This document shows positions 7,579 through 16,047 of a stretch of 20,539 nucleotides of DNA, one piece after another. The notes beneath the pieces are model-generated. The model did not search any database, was not told the DNA's origin, and was given only the letters and a program-made list of their open reading frames with translations. Source of the stretch: UBA4923 sp964486135 (lineage in GTDB: Bacteria > Bacillota > Clostridia > Saccharofermentanales > DTU023); assembly GCA_964486135.1 (NCBI GenBank), contig CAZAKT010000026.1:1-20539 (forward strand), read 5' to 3'. Position 1 is the stretch's first letter, and each line of letters opens with the position of its first letter. A program made the position numbers and the translations under genes.

Positions 7579-8645
7579 GACAGGCTACTCAAAGTCAGGC
7601 GGTATTCGTCAAAATCGACCTCACAGGGATTCCCATTGCTGACCAGCATGAGGCCATCCGCTGGGGAATAGATCATTGCGGCAATTGTCCTGGCCTCACT
7701 TTTTTCAGAGGCGTGCCTGCAGATGCTGTTGGGATAGTTGACATGATCACGCAAGAGCGACTTGCAGACCTCAATGTCGATGGCCCCTTTATGCTCCTCC
7801 AGCATTTGGAGCATTCTCCCTGAACGTATAAGGGTGTCCGCTCCCATGCCCATGTCATAGGACCGGAGGTAGTCCGCCTCGATATGGTTGGCGTGGGAGA
7901 AGACATCCTGAACATAGCTGGTATAGAATTTTTCCGCCGTGGTTTCAACATTGATGGCGGCCTGGGGATTGGCGATCATAAGATTCGTACCATTGGCCCG
8001 TTTTGCGAATATTACCGCTTCGACAGCGTCCGAGAGACTTGTCTTACCCATTATTTTTCTGCACAGGAAGGTGGCGGGAACCCCGGGTCTGGCATCGCTT
8101 GTTTTCAGGCTGTTCCAGACAGAGGCAATCCCTGAGCTATTCAGGCCCGTGCCGCCAACAATGCCAGGATGCGTATAACAAAGGTATTCCTGGTCCTGGT
8201 CAGTCGGCTGGCTGTGGAAGATGACCGAAGGATACCAGCCATCAACGTCCCAGCCCTGGCCGATTAAGGCATTCCCGGAGCTGACGGCAGATCCAGCCGC
8301 GGCAAGCACGGTGCAACCCTGGAAGTTTGTTGAAACCTTTTCGTCATCATAGCTGCATATCTCATCAAAGCAGTTGAGGAAGAAAACTTTCTCAAATTCA
8401 ATTTCAGCCCCTTTCGCAATTCCCTCAATCTCCCTGATCAATTCCGGGGCGTATTCCTTGGCGTCGGGGAGCAGGAGGCCAGCGTAGCCCAGCAATTCGC
8501 CTTCGGAGGGAGAATTGCTGCCCTTCTGGGAATTTCGTATCCATTTATCGTAGAAGGAATGAATTTCTTCCTTAAGTTGCTGACCGTGCTGGTAGCCTCG
8601 TTCTTCGAAGTTGCCTCTCAGTTCGACGAATTTGATCTTTTCCAT
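7575..8645 (-). CDS. C45-family peptidase / acyl-CoA:6-APA acyltransferase-like amide hydrolase
   Basis: The protein is 356 aa. It resembles the isopenicillin N acyltransferase (peptidase C45, Ntn-hydrolase) family: N-terminal VELRGNFEERGYQHGQQL, then FFLNCFDEICSY, then GCTVLAA. Cys111 after Gly110 is the expected autoproteolysis site and N-terminal nucleophile. GNALIGQGWDVDG and GGTGLNSSGIA follow, also typical. Family members cleave or transfer acyl groups on amides and peptides; the substrate here is unknown. The ATG at 8645 was chosen because GGGAGG lies 9 bases upstream; the frame extends upstream to 8687 without such a site. No signal peptide is seen, so it is probably cytoplasmic. It is divergent from a peptide-type ABC operon and could process the imported compound (inference). 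Confidence 0.85.
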   Translation of the reverse strand: MEKIKFVELRGNFEERGYQHGQQLKEEIHSFYDKWIRNSQKGSNSPSEGELLGYAGLLLPDAKEYAPELIREIEGIAKGAEIEFEKVFFLNCFDEICSYDDEKVSTNFQGCTVLAAAGSAVSSGNALIGQGWDVDGWYPSVIFHSQPTDQDQEYLCYTHPGIVGGTGLNSSGIASVWNSLKTSDARPGVPATFLCRKIMGKTSLSDAVEAVIFAKRANGTNLMIANPQAAINVETTAEKFYTSYVQDVFSHANHIEADYLRSYDMGMGADTLIRSGRMLQMLEEHKGAIDIEVCKSLLRDHVNYPNSICRHASEKSEARTIAAMIYSPADGLMLVSNGNPCEVDFDEYRLTLSSLS

Positions 8646-8701
8646 ATTCAACTGCCTCCCAATAGATTTTCTCAAAATCAGTGACAATTCACTTAATCTG
8701 A

Positions 8702-8730
8702 ATACTAGGGCTGAAACAATTTTGAGTCAA
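8702..8730 (-). promoter_or_regulatory. Promoter of the C45 hydrolase gene
   Basis: On the minus strand TTGACT (8730-8725), a 17-base spacer and TAGTAT (8707-8702), 57 bases before the chosen ATG. It lies back to back with the ABC operon promoter in the 250-base divergent region 8646-8895, which holds no gene. Confidence 0.5.
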
Positions 8731-8784
8731 GTTATTTGCAACTTTATGTTCTTATTTGAACAAGTCGATCAAAATATCCGGGCC

Positions 8785-8813
8785 TTGACAAGCAAATTCC
8801 GTCATAATAGAAT
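8785..8813 (+). promoter_or_regulatory. Promoter of the peptide ABC transporter operon
   Basis: TTGACA (8785-8790), a 17-base spacer and TAGAAT (8808-8813). The predicted leader of about 75 bases contains a small hairpin, GAAGCT-CAA-AGCTTC (8851-8865), before the binding-protein gene's strong ribosome binding site. Confidence 0.65.
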
Positions 8814-8895
8814 CTAAATAGTGCAAAAACAGTCATTATGCTGGTGTGAAGAAGCTCAAAGCTTCATAAAATATCATTCTTTAGGAGGAAACGAT

Positions 8896-10428
8896 ATGAA
8901 GAAAAGGTACGCTATCGTCCTGGTGCTCATCCTGGCGGCTGCAATGCTCCTGTCAACAGCCTGCAGCGGTAAAAAGACGGATGATCAAACGGACGGGCCG
9001 GGGGAGAAAAGGGATACGCTGGTAATCGGTACGGGTGAGGATATCACCAGGCTCGATCCGCGGAGGGTCTTCGACGTCACCTCGCTGGCCCTGACCAAGA
9101 ATATTTTTGAACCCTTGGTGAGGACGGACGACGCCGGCAATGTTCTGCCCGGTCTTGCCCTGTCCTGGGATGTTTCCGAGGATGGTATGGAGTACACCTT
9201 CCATTTGGCGGAAGGGGTCAAGTATCACAATGGTGATCCCGTTGAGCCGGAAGACGTGGTCTTTACGGTCAAGGATATGATTGAATGCGAGTATTCCGCC
9301 CCTTACATGAACTTTATCGACCGGGCGGAAGTGGTGGATGACACTACAGTCAAGATCTTCTACAAATACCCTTACGAACCTGGTCTGCAGCTGATAGCCG
9401 CCTACTCCGGGATTGTCAAGGAGAGCTTCATGGCGGATGGTGAAGAATCCATGTCAAGGTCACCGATTGGCTGTGGCCCCTATGAATTTGTTGAATGGGT
9501 TCAGGGCGACCGGGTGGTCATTGAAATGTATGACGATTATTTTGGAGAGAAGCCCTCGATCAAGAAGGTAACCTACAAAATTTTAACCAACCAGTCCACA
9601 GGCGCGGTTGCCCTCGAGAAGGGCGAAATTGATATGTATCTCCATCCGGACGATGCGGATTTGGCCACCTTGGAGGCCAATCCCAACCTGAAGGTGGTCA
9701 AGCATTCCAACGCCACCTTCTACTTCATGTTGCTAAACACTACGAATCCGCCCCTGGACAACATCAAGGTCCGCCAGGCCATTGCCCGATGCATCGATCG
9801 GGACGCACTCATTGAGGCCTCCCGCGAGGGAAATGGAATTCCCACCTATTCCCTGATGACCGAGGGCTATCCCGGTTATGTTGAGGGCTATGTCAAGAAT
9901 GAATATGACATCGAAGAAGGCAAAAAACTTCTGGCCGAAGCGGGTTTTCCGGATGGCTTTGAAATCACCCTGTCAACCTTCTCAACCAATTCCGTGGCCA
10001 TTCAATGCATTCAGGCCGACCTGCGGAAGATTGGCATAATCGCTGAAATTGAAGTTCTGGAAGCCGGAGCTTTCTGGGTAGCCATGGAAGCCGGGGACTT
10101 TGACATCACCTATTACGCCTGGTTGGGTTGGACTCCCGATCCGGATGTCGCCCTATACCCCATCTACAAGAGTGATGAGATTCTGGGAGGCAACTACGGC
10201 CGCTACAACAATCCTGAAGTGGATGCGCTTTTGATGGCGGGCAAGGTGGAACCGGATCCTGAGAAACGCGACGAAATTTACAAGGAATTCCAGGACATCG
10301 TAAATGAAGAGGTGCCCTACATTCCTGTTTTGTGGAAAATCAGCAGCGTAGCCTTCAATAAGGATTTGGATATCGAAAGAATACCTATCGCGGAAGCCTG
10401 GCAGATTCCCAGGATTAACTGGAAGTAA
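8896..10428 (+). CDS. Family-5 extracellular solute-binding lipoprotein (DppA/OppA-like)
   Basis: The protein is 510 aa. The start at 8896 is set by TTAGGAGGAA 5 bases upstream; the upstream in-frame extension is leader. Residues 1-22 form a lipoprotein signal (MKKRYAIV, hydrophobic core, lipobox LSTAC), so it is anchored outside the cell. The mature part is a SBP_bac_5 domain with blocks LVIGTGEDITRLDPRR, NIFEPLV, GLALSWDVSEDGMEYTFHL, VKYHNGDPVEPEDVVFT and KVRQAIARCIDRDALI. Family members bind di- and oligopeptides, opines, glutathione, nickel or glycosides. The ligand is not predictable here. It heads the operon with two permeases and two ATPases, and a 16 bp hairpin after its stop probably keeps its transcript in excess. 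Confidence 0.93.
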   Translation: MKKRYAIVLVLILAAAMLLSTACSGKKTDDQTDGPGEKRDTLVIGTGEDITRLDPRRVFDVTSLALTKNIFEPLVRTDDAGNVLPGLALSWDVSEDGMEYTFHLAEGVKYHNGDPVEPEDVVFTVKDMIECEYSAPYMNFIDRAEVVDDTTVKIFYKYPYEPGLQLIAAYSGIVKESFMADGEESMSRSPIGCGPYEFVEWVQGDRVVIEMYDDYFGEKPSIKKVTYKILTNQSTGAVALEKGEIDMYLHPDDADLATLEANPNLKVVKHSNATFYFMLLNTTNPPLDNIKVRQAIARCIDRDALIEASREGNGIPTYSLMTEGYPGYVEGYVKNEYDIEEGKKLLAEAGFPDGFEITLSTFSTNSVAIQCIQADLRKIGIIAEIEVLEAGAFWVAMEAGDFDITYYAWLGWTPDPDVALYPIYKSDEILGGNYGRYNNPEVDALLMAGKVEPDPEKRDEIYKEFQDIVNEEVPYIPVLWKISSVAFNKDLDIERIPIAEAWQIPRINWK

Positions 10429-10444
10429 GACCAGTCTTCTTCCG

Positions 10445-10478
10445 GACATTGCCGGCTTCCCAGGAAGCCGGCAATGTC
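10445..10478 (+). repeat. Perfect 16 bp inverted repeat after the binding-protein gene
   Basis: GACATTGCCGGCTTCC (10445-10460), loop CA, and its exact reverse complement (10463-10478), located between the binding-protein stop and the first permease. There is no U-run after it, so full termination is unlikely. Such hairpins in binding-protein operons protect the upstream mRNA or act as partial terminators. Confidence 0.75.
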
Positions 10479-10515
10479 GTGGGAATCCTTCCGTCAGTTC
10501 AGGAGTACTTTTGCA

Positions 10516-11451
10516 ATGTACAAATATATTCTAAAAAGACTGCTGTTAATGATACCTGTTTTGCTTGGCATTTCCCTTATCATTTTCGCAATTATCAACC
10601 TCACCCCGGGCAATCCAGGTAAACTCATCCTTGGTGAGATGGCCAAGCCGGATGCCGTCGAGGCCTTGAATGAGAAGCTGGGCTACTATGATCCTTTTTT
10701 CGTCAAGTACACCCGTTATATGGGTAATCTGCTCCAGGGTGATTTCGGCACATCCTACCGGTCCGGTTACAAGGTTATCGATGACATAATGTTAAGGTTT
10801 CCGGTAACCCTCTTGCTGTCCGCACTGGTCATCGCCTTTACTTCTGTCATCGCGATTCCGATGGGGGTTTTGTCCGCTCTCAAGAAGGACACATTTATTG
10901 ACGGTGTTGGGATGGTCATCGCTTTGATCTTCCTTGCCATGCCCTCCTTTTGGCTGGGCCTGCTGTTGATGCTCCTCTTTTCGCTTTATCTCAACCTCTT
11001 GCCGGCGACTGGTTCCGACAGTCTTCTGAATTTCATCCTGCCGACCATCACCATGTCCGCCGGGAGTATCGCTCAGATTATGAGGATGACCCGGTCTTCC
11101 ATGCTGGAGGTTATCCGGCAGGATTACATCAGGACGGCCTTGGCGAAGGGGGCGGAGGATTCAGTCATTATTTGGAGACATGCCGTCCGGAACGCGCTTT
11201 TGCCGGTTGTAACAACCCTGGGCGCCAATTTCGGATACATTCTGGGTGGCTCCATAATCATTGAGTCGGTTTTTGGCATGACCGGTCTGGGTATGTTGCT
11301 CCTGACGGCAATCCGCTCCAAGGACATTCCCGTTGTCATGGGATGCGTCATGTTCTTATCCTTTGTCTTCAGTATCGTCACACTTCTAGTCGATCTCTCA
11401 TACGGCTTCATTGATCCAAGGATTAAAGCTCAATACGGAAAGAAGGCTTAG
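10516..11451 (+). CDS. ABC transporter permease, DppB/OppB type
   Basis: The protein is 311 aa. The start ATG at 10516 begins the typical MYKYILKRLLLMIPVLLGISLIIF and has AGGAG 10 bases upstream; the in-frame upstream ATG at 10474 lies inside the intergenic hairpin and is rejected. About six membrane helices are visible. NLTPGNPG, LGYYDPFFVKYTRYMGNLLQGDFGTS near the N-terminus, and the EAA-type loop YIRTALAKGAEDSVIIWRHAVRNALLP (partial match), define the DppB family. It pairs with the DppC-like permease 6 bases downstream to form the membrane channel of the peptide/opine/nickel-type importer. Confidence 0.94.
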   Translation: MYKYILKRLLLMIPVLLGISLIIFAIINLTPGNPGKLILGEMAKPDAVEALNEKLGYYDPFFVKYTRYMGNLLQGDFGTSYRSGYKVIDDIMLRFPVTLLLSALVIAFTSVIAIPMGVLSALKKDTFIDGVGMVIALIFLAMPSFWLGLLLMLLFSLYLNLLPATGSDSLLNFILPTITMSAGSIAQIMRMTRSSMLEVIRQDYIRTALAKGAEDSVIIWRHAVRNALLPVVTTLGANFGYILGGSIIIESVFGMTGLGMLLLTAIRSKDIPVVMGCVMFLSFVFSIVTLLVDLSYGFIDPRIKAQYGKKA

Positions 11452-11457
11452 GCAGCA

Positions 11458-12354
11458 ATGAACACATACGCAATCAATACACTGGCTGAGCAGGTCGACA
11501 GGGAGAGCATCGGTTTCTGGCAGGGCGCTTTCCGCCGCTTCAGACGTAAGAAGCTGGCCATTTTCGGCTTCTTCCTCCTTCTCTTCATTGTCGGGGTTTG
11601 TATCTACAGCTTTTTCGGCATCGACTATGAGACACAGGTTGTGGCTCAGGACGTTCAAAACAAGCTCCAACCCCCCAGCCTTGCGCATCCCTTCGGTACG
11701 GACGGTTTTGGCAGGGATATACTGGCCAGGGTCATCTACGGGAGTCGTTTTTCCCTCTTGATCGGCTTTTCCGTCATCATCGTTGCCCTCTTCGTGGGAG
11801 GGGCCATCGGGGCCATCTCTGGCTACTTTGGCGGCGCGGTCGATAATATCATCATGCGGTTCATGGATGTCCTTATGTCCATTCCCCCGACCCTCCTGGC
11901 AATAGCCGTTGTATCTGCCCTGGGACCGAGCCTCCTCAATTTGATTATTGCCATAAGCGTCGCCGACACCCCCTTTTACGCCCGGGTTATCCGATCCTCA
12001 GTCCTCTCCATCAAGGACAATGAGTATATTGAGGCTGCCGTGGCCACGGGTTCCGGACACGGGCGGATCCTGCTCAAACACGTCTTCCCCAATACGGTTC
12101 CGGCGCTAATCGTACAGGCGACCCTGGGTGTCGGGTACGACATACTGACGGCTGCCGGACTCAGCTATTTGGGTTTGGGCGTTATGCCCCCCACACCTGA
12201 ATGGGGGAACATGCTCAATGAGGGTCAGCGCTTTATCCGTTATTCGCCCTGGCTCGTTCTCTTCCCGGGTATTGCCATCATGCTTACCGTCCTGGCCCTT
12301 AATCTCCTGGGTGACGGACTGCGCGATGCCATTGACCCCAAGTTGAAGGACTAG
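11458..12354 (+). CDS. ABC transporter permease, DppC/OppC type
   Basis: The protein is 298 aa. The N-terminus has the DppC arrangement: a short cytoplasmic segment (FRRFRRKKLAIFGFF), a first helix at about 38-55, then the conserved HPFGTDGFGRDILARVIYGSRFSLLIG. Five further helices follow, with the EAA loop around YIEAAVATGSGHGRILLKHVFPN. It ends NLLGDGLRDAIDPKLKD, typical of the family. The gene starts 6 bases after the DppB-like stop with only a weak ribosome binding site, so it is probably translationally coupled. Confidence 0.94.
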   Translation: MNTYAINTLAEQVDRESIGFWQGAFRRFRRKKLAIFGFFLLLFIVGVCIYSFFGIDYETQVVAQDVQNKLQPPSLAHPFGTDGFGRDILARVIYGSRFSLLIGFSVIIVALFVGGAIGAISGYFGGAVDNIIMRFMDVLMSIPPTLLAIAVVSALGPSLLNLIIAISVADTPFYARVIRSSVLSIKDNEYIEAAVATGSGHGRILLKHVFPNTVPALIVQATLGVGYDILTAAGLSYLGLGVMPPTPEWGNMLNEGQRFIRYSPWLVLFPGIAIMLTVLALNLLGDGLRDAIDPKLKD

Positions 12355-12372
12355 CTGTTTAAGAGGTATAAG

Positions 12373-13359
12373 ATGACACATTTGATTTCAGTCGAAGATC
12401 TGCATGTAAAGTATGAAACTTCGGAAGATGTATTTTTCGCCGTAAACGGTATCAGCTTCAAGATTGAGGAGGGGGAGATTTTCGGCCTGGTCGGGGAGAC
12501 TGGCGCCGGCAAGACGACGACGGCTCTCAGCATATTGAAGCTTCTGCCCAAGGATATCGGGAAGGTGACCAAGGGGGAGATCTACTTCGATGGCCAGGAA
12601 TTGATGGGTCTCCCGGAGGAGGAGATGCGCAAACTAAGGGGATCCGAAATATCCATGATCTTCCAGGATCCCATGACCAGTCTCAACCCCGTTTTGACCA
12701 TAGGCAGGCAAATCGGGGAGGCCATCGAGTTTCATTCCAAAACCAATAAAAAGGAAACGGAAAAAGAAGTGGAGCGGATTCTTGAGCTGGTGGGTATTCC
12801 GCCTTTCAGGAAGAATGAATACCCCCACCAATTCTCTGGTGGGATGAAGCAGCGGGTTGTCATCGCCATGGCCTTGGTCTGCAAGCCCAGGCTCCTGATC
12901 GCTGACGAACCGACGACAGCCCTTGACGTGACGATCCAGAACCAGGTTTTGAATATCATCAGCGAATTGAAGGAACAGTTTAACACTTCAATGCTCCTCA
13001 TTACGCATGACTTGGGCATTGTCGCCCAGATGTGTGATCAGGTCGCCATCATGTATGCGGGCGAAATAGTCGAAAAAGGAACGGTATACGATATTTTCGA
13101 CAAGGAGAGTGAAAACCATCATCCTTATACCCTGGGTCTTTTTGGTTCACTGCCCAGTCTCCAGGAAGATGCGAACCGCCTGAAACCGATCGATGGTTTG
13201 ATGCCGGATCCCACGGCTCTACCCCCCGGCTGTAAATTTCATGAGCGTTGTCCCCAATGTATGGAGATTTGCCGCCAAAGGATACCGAAAGCCTATACGC
13301 TGGGTAAGCATACGATTCAATGTCATTTATTTGAATCCTACAAGAATGGAGGCAAATAA
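12373..13359 (+). CDS. ABC transporter ATPase, DppD/OppD type
   Basis: The protein is 328 aa. It has Walker A GETGAGKTT (41-49), Q-loop MIFQDPMTSLNP, signature FSGGMKQRV (154-162), Walker B LLIADEP (174-180) and the H-loop ITHDLGIVAQMC. The C-terminal oligopeptide-transporter extension contains the Cys pattern GCKFHERCPQCMEIC and is usual for this subfamily. AGAGGT precedes the ATG. It is the first of two non-identical ATPases that energise the importer from the cytoplasmic side. Confidence 0.95.
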   Translation: MTHLISVEDLHVKYETSEDVFFAVNGISFKIEEGEIFGLVGETGAGKTTTALSILKLLPKDIGKVTKGEIYFDGQELMGLPEEEMRKLRGSEISMIFQDPMTSLNPVLTIGRQIGEAIEFHSKTNKKETEKEVERILELVGIPPFRKNEYPHQFSGGMKQRVVIAMALVCKPRLLIADEPTTALDVTIQNQVLNIISELKEQFNTSMLLITHDLGIVAQMCDQVAIMYAGEIVEKGTVYDIFDKESENHHPYTLGLFGSLPSLQEDANRLKPIDGLMPDPTALPPGCKFHERCPQCMEICRQRIPKAYTLGKHTIQCHLFESYKNGGK

Positions 13360-13366
13360 TATCACC

Positions 13367-14311
13367 ATGCTATTGGAAACAAAAAATCTATTAAAGTATT
13401 TCAAGACACCGTCAGGAAACCTCCACGCCGTCGACAAGATCAATATTGCCATTGAGAGAGGCAATACCCTGGGGGTGGTAGGGGAGAGCGGCTGCGGGAA
13501 GAGTACGCTGGGGCGGACCATCCTGCGCTTGTTACCCGCGACAGGAGGGGAGGTCCTCTGGGAGGGCCAGGATATCTTGAAAATATCCAACCGTGAGATG
13601 AAAGCCATGCGCAATAAAATGCAGATTATCTTTCAGGACCCTTACGCCTCCTTGAATCCCAGGTTTTCGATCAGTCAGGTCATCGCTGAGCCCCTGCTTG
13701 TCAATCAGGTCGTCCGCGATTCCAAAGCCTTGAATCTCAGAATACGGGAACTTATGGATACGGTTGGTATTTCCCGGAAACTGGTCAATGCCTATCCTCA
13801 TGAACTTGACGGTGGCAGGAGGCAGCGGGTGGGGATAGCCCGGGCCCTGGCCCTTTCTCCTGAATTCATTGTCTGCGATGAGCCCGTCTCGGCCCTTGAT
13901 GTCAGCATTCAGGCGCAAATTCTGAATTTGATGATGGACCTGCAGGAGAACCAGGGTCTGACCTTTCTTTTCATCACGCACGACCTCAGTGTTGTCAAGC
14001 ATATTTCAACAGAAATTGTGGTCATGTATTTGGGGCAGTGCATTGAGTCGGGGAAGCCCCACGAACTCTTTGATGATCCCAAGCACCCCTATACGCAGAT
14101 CCTCCTCAAATCGATTCCGATACCGGACTTGAAATATCGCAACATGGAACGTACGATTATTAAAGGCGAGCTTACGAGCCCGATAAACCCCAAGCCAGGT
14201 TGCCGCTTCGCTCCAAGGTGTCCTTACGCCAAGGACATTTGCAGGGAAGTCGATTTGGAATTGAAAAACATTACAGCTACTCACAAGGTAGCGTGTACGC
14301 TCTATCCCTGA
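13367..14311 (+). CDS. ABC transporter ATPase, DppF/OppF type
   Basis: The protein is 314 aa from ATG at 13367, 7 bases after the DppD-like stop. GGAGG (13348-13352) lies rather far upstream. An in-frame ATG at 13346 would overlap the previous gene and has no ribosome binding site. Walker A is GESGCGKST (39-47), Q-loop IIFQDPYASLNP, Walker B FIVCDEP (167-173) and H-loop ITHDLSVVKHI. The signature is LDGGRRQRV rather than LSGGQ, a variant common in DppF proteins of Gram-positive bacteria, so it is not degeneration. The C-terminal extension carries GCRFAPRCPYAKDIC. Confidence 0.94.
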   Translation: MLLETKNLLKYFKTPSGNLHAVDKINIAIERGNTLGVVGESGCGKSTLGRTILRLLPATGGEVLWEGQDILKISNREMKAMRNKMQIIFQDPYASLNPRFSISQVIAEPLLVNQVVRDSKALNLRIRELMDTVGISRKLVNAYPHELDGGRRQRVGIARALALSPEFIVCDEPVSALDVSIQAQILNLMMDLQENQGLTFLFITHDLSVVKHISTEIVVMYLGQCIESGKPHELFDDPKHPYTQILLKSIPIPDLKYRNMERTIIKGELTSPINPKPGCRFAPRCPYAKDICREVDLELKNITATHKVACTLYP

Positions 14312-14347
14312 AGTATTTCTTTGTCTTGACGAATAAGGGGAGTGAAA

Positions 14348-15139
14348 ATGGGTGAGAAGCATACCGAATATAAGGGTGGAGCCCCCGCCGTGCGCCAGAA
14401 TCAAATCCTGGAGTACATCGAACAGAAGAAGGGGGCCAACACCAAGGAGCTGGTCGAAATATTCGGGGTGTCCCTGGCGACAATCCGCCGTGACCTGGAC
14501 GAGTTGCATAACCAGGGTGCCGTGCGCAGAACCCATGGAGGAGCCGTATGCAACCGCATCCACAAGGCTTATGAGCGACTCCACAGTGAAAAAATGTCGG
14601 TGCATACGGAGGAGAAGCGGAGGATCGGGGAGGCAGCCTCTTCAATGATCAAGGAGGGGGAGACCATCCTGCTTGACTCCGGCACCACGACTTATCCGAT
14701 CACGCTTGGCCTTGCCGATGTCCGCAATATCACGGTCATTACCAATGATCTCTATATCGCCTACAATATTGTCCTTCACCGCAGCTCAAGGATCATCTTG
14801 ACCGCCGGGGTGCGGACGGATGGCTACTATACCCTTGTCGGCAGCCATGCCGAGGACTTTATCAATGACATAAATGTGGACAAGGTATTTTTGAGCGCGG
14901 ACGCTGTCGATGAAAGGGCGGGCGTAACCAATTCCAGTTTTTTTGATGTCGGAATCAAGCAGGCCATGTTGAAGGCAGGGGACGAAAAAATCCTGGTTGC
15001 CGACAGCAGTAAATTTGACAAGGTATCCTTCATCCGGGTCTATGGGATAGAAGAAATCGATACCATAATTACAGATGACGGCTTCAGCCGGGAACAGAGG
15101 AGACGTTACTCGGATCTTGTCAAACTGATAACGGTTTAG
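14348..15139 (+). CDS. DeoR-family transcriptional regulator
   Basis: The protein is 263 aa. The N-terminal DeoR helix-turn-helix (about 16-68) shows ILEYIEQKKGANTKELVEIF, VSLATIRRDLDEL and GAVRRTHGGAV. The C-terminal DeoRC sensor domain has EGETILLDSGTTTYPI, ITVITNDLYIA, ADAVDERAGVTN and ILVADSSKFDKVSF, typical of sensors that bind a phosphorylated sugar or related intermediate. The ATG at 14348 follows AAGGGGAG; a GTG at 14342 in the same frame is less well placed. It lies 36 bases after the ATPase gene with no terminator, so it is probably in the same transcript and regulates the transporter/epimerase operon. Its presence hints that the metabolised compound has a sugar part (inference). 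Confidence 0.92.
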   Translation: MGEKHTEYKGGAPAVRQNQILEYIEQKKGANTKELVEIFGVSLATIRRDLDELHNQGAVRRTHGGAVCNRIHKAYERLHSEKMSVHTEEKRRIGEAASSMIKEGETILLDSGTTTYPITLGLADVRNITVITNDLYIAYNIVLHRSSRIILTAGVRTDGYYTLVGSHAEDFINDINVDKVFLSADAVDERAGVTNSSFFDVGIKQAMLKAGDEKILVADSSKFDKVSFIRVYGIEEIDTIITDDGFSREQRRRYSDLVKLITV

Positions 15140-15161
15140 CCTTGAGAGAAAGGGAGCGCCT

Positions 15162-16022
15162 GTGAAATTTGCCTTTATTACCTTGGATTTCAGAAGATAC
15201 CCCCTCGACTTCTGCTTTGAATGTGCCAGCTACTATGGATTCGACGGTGTGGAGATCTGGTGTGGGAGGCCCCATGCCCATCCTGACGACATGGACCAGG
15301 AAGCGATAGGGAAGATCCTGTCCTTGAAGGAAAAGTACCAGCTTGAGATACCCATGCTAGTCCCGGCGGAGCTCAACGTTTCCAGAAGCCTGGCTTCACT
15401 GAATGAGCTCGAACGGAAGCAGGCCGTGGAGAGTATGAAGCGGCATGTCGATCTGGCAAATTCACTTGCTTGTCCACGGGTCCTTACCGTGGCAGACCAT
15501 CCAGGCTACAATCAGGACCGGGACCTTGTCTGGGCCGCCTTTGTCCAGAGCCTGGAGGAACTGCTTGACCATGCCTCCGGGACGGGTGTAAAGATTTCAG
15601 TTGAGCCCCTTACGGCCATGGAAAGTCCGGTTGTGTGCACGGTTGATGATTGCGCCCGCCTGCAAAGGGATATCGACCATCCCCAGCTTCACTTCCTTAT
15701 GGATATGGTGCCCCCCATTCTTGCCTTTGAACCTTATTCTGATTACTTTTCGAAACTGGGGGACAGGATGGATTACATACACATCTGCAATACGGATGGG
15801 GTCAGCGACGCCCATCTCCGTCTGGAGGATGGAATCGTCCCCCTGGAGGATATGCTGACAGTCTTCCAACGTTGGGGCTACGATGGTTATCTCTCAACAG
15901 AGTTGTATTCCGAGAATTATAGGGATCCGGAACTTTTCCTCGCCAACTCGGCCCGCGTCCTCAAAGGGATCTGTCAAAGGCTGGGCATAGACAGCAGCAT
16001 CGGACAACTGAACCGCAAGTGA
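15162..16022 (+). CDS. FrlC-like sugar phosphate isomerase/epimerase (TIM barrel)
   Basis: The protein is 286 aa and starts with GTG, with AAGGGAG 6 bases upstream. It belongs to the xylose-isomerase-like TIM-barrel (AP endonuclease 2) superfamily. The putative metal ligands are in place: Glu148 in SVEPLTAMES, Asp181 in LMDMVPP, His207 in YIHICNTDG and Glu247 in LSTELYS. The blocks FDGVEIWCGRPHAH, EPLTAMESPVVC and SDYFSKLGDRMDYIHICNTDGVSDAH closely match, as I recall it, E. coli FrlC, the fructoselysine 3-epimerase. The substrate may therefore be an Amadori-type fructosyl-amino acid or a related ketose; other sugar epimerase functions are possible. It ends the ABC/DeoR operon. Confidence 0.85.
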   Translation: MKFAFITLDFRRYPLDFCFECASYYGFDGVEIWCGRPHAHPDDMDQEAIGKILSLKEKYQLEIPMLVPAELNVSRSLASLNELERKQAVESMKRHVDLANSLACPRVLTVADHPGYNQDRDLVWAAFVQSLEELLDHASGTGVKISVEPLTAMESPVVCTVDDCARLQRDIDHPQLHFLMDMVPPILAFEPYSDYFSKLGDRMDYIHICNTDGVSDAHLRLEDGIVPLEDMLTVFQRWGYDGYLSTELYSENYRDPELFLANSARVLKGICQRLGIDSSIGQLNRK

Positions 16023-16027
16023 TCTTC

Positions 16028-16047
16028 CCCCTCCTGGTCAGGAGGGG
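16028..16047. terminator. Inverted repeat between convergent operons
   Basis: CCCCTCCTG-GT-CAGGAGGGG, a 9 bp perfect stem. It overlaps the gntR stop codon and lies 5 bases after the epimerase stop. No T-run follows on either strand, so it may terminate weakly in both directions or just protect 3' ends. Confidence 0.45.

Noticed and set aside
7571..7584. CCTGTC-AA-GACAGG palindrome at the C45 stop codon as a terminator
   Set aside because: A 2-base loop and no U-run on either strand; on the minus strand it contains the -35 box of the next unit.
8821..8895. N-terminal extension of the binding protein starting at 8821
   Set aside because: The lipoprotein signal and strong ribosome binding site place the start at 8896; the extension has no family match.
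13798..13835. LDGGRRQ signature in the DppF-like ATPase as a degenerate ABC motif
   Set aside because: This variant is common in active DppF proteins of Gram-positive bacteria; Walker A, Walker B and H-loop are intact.
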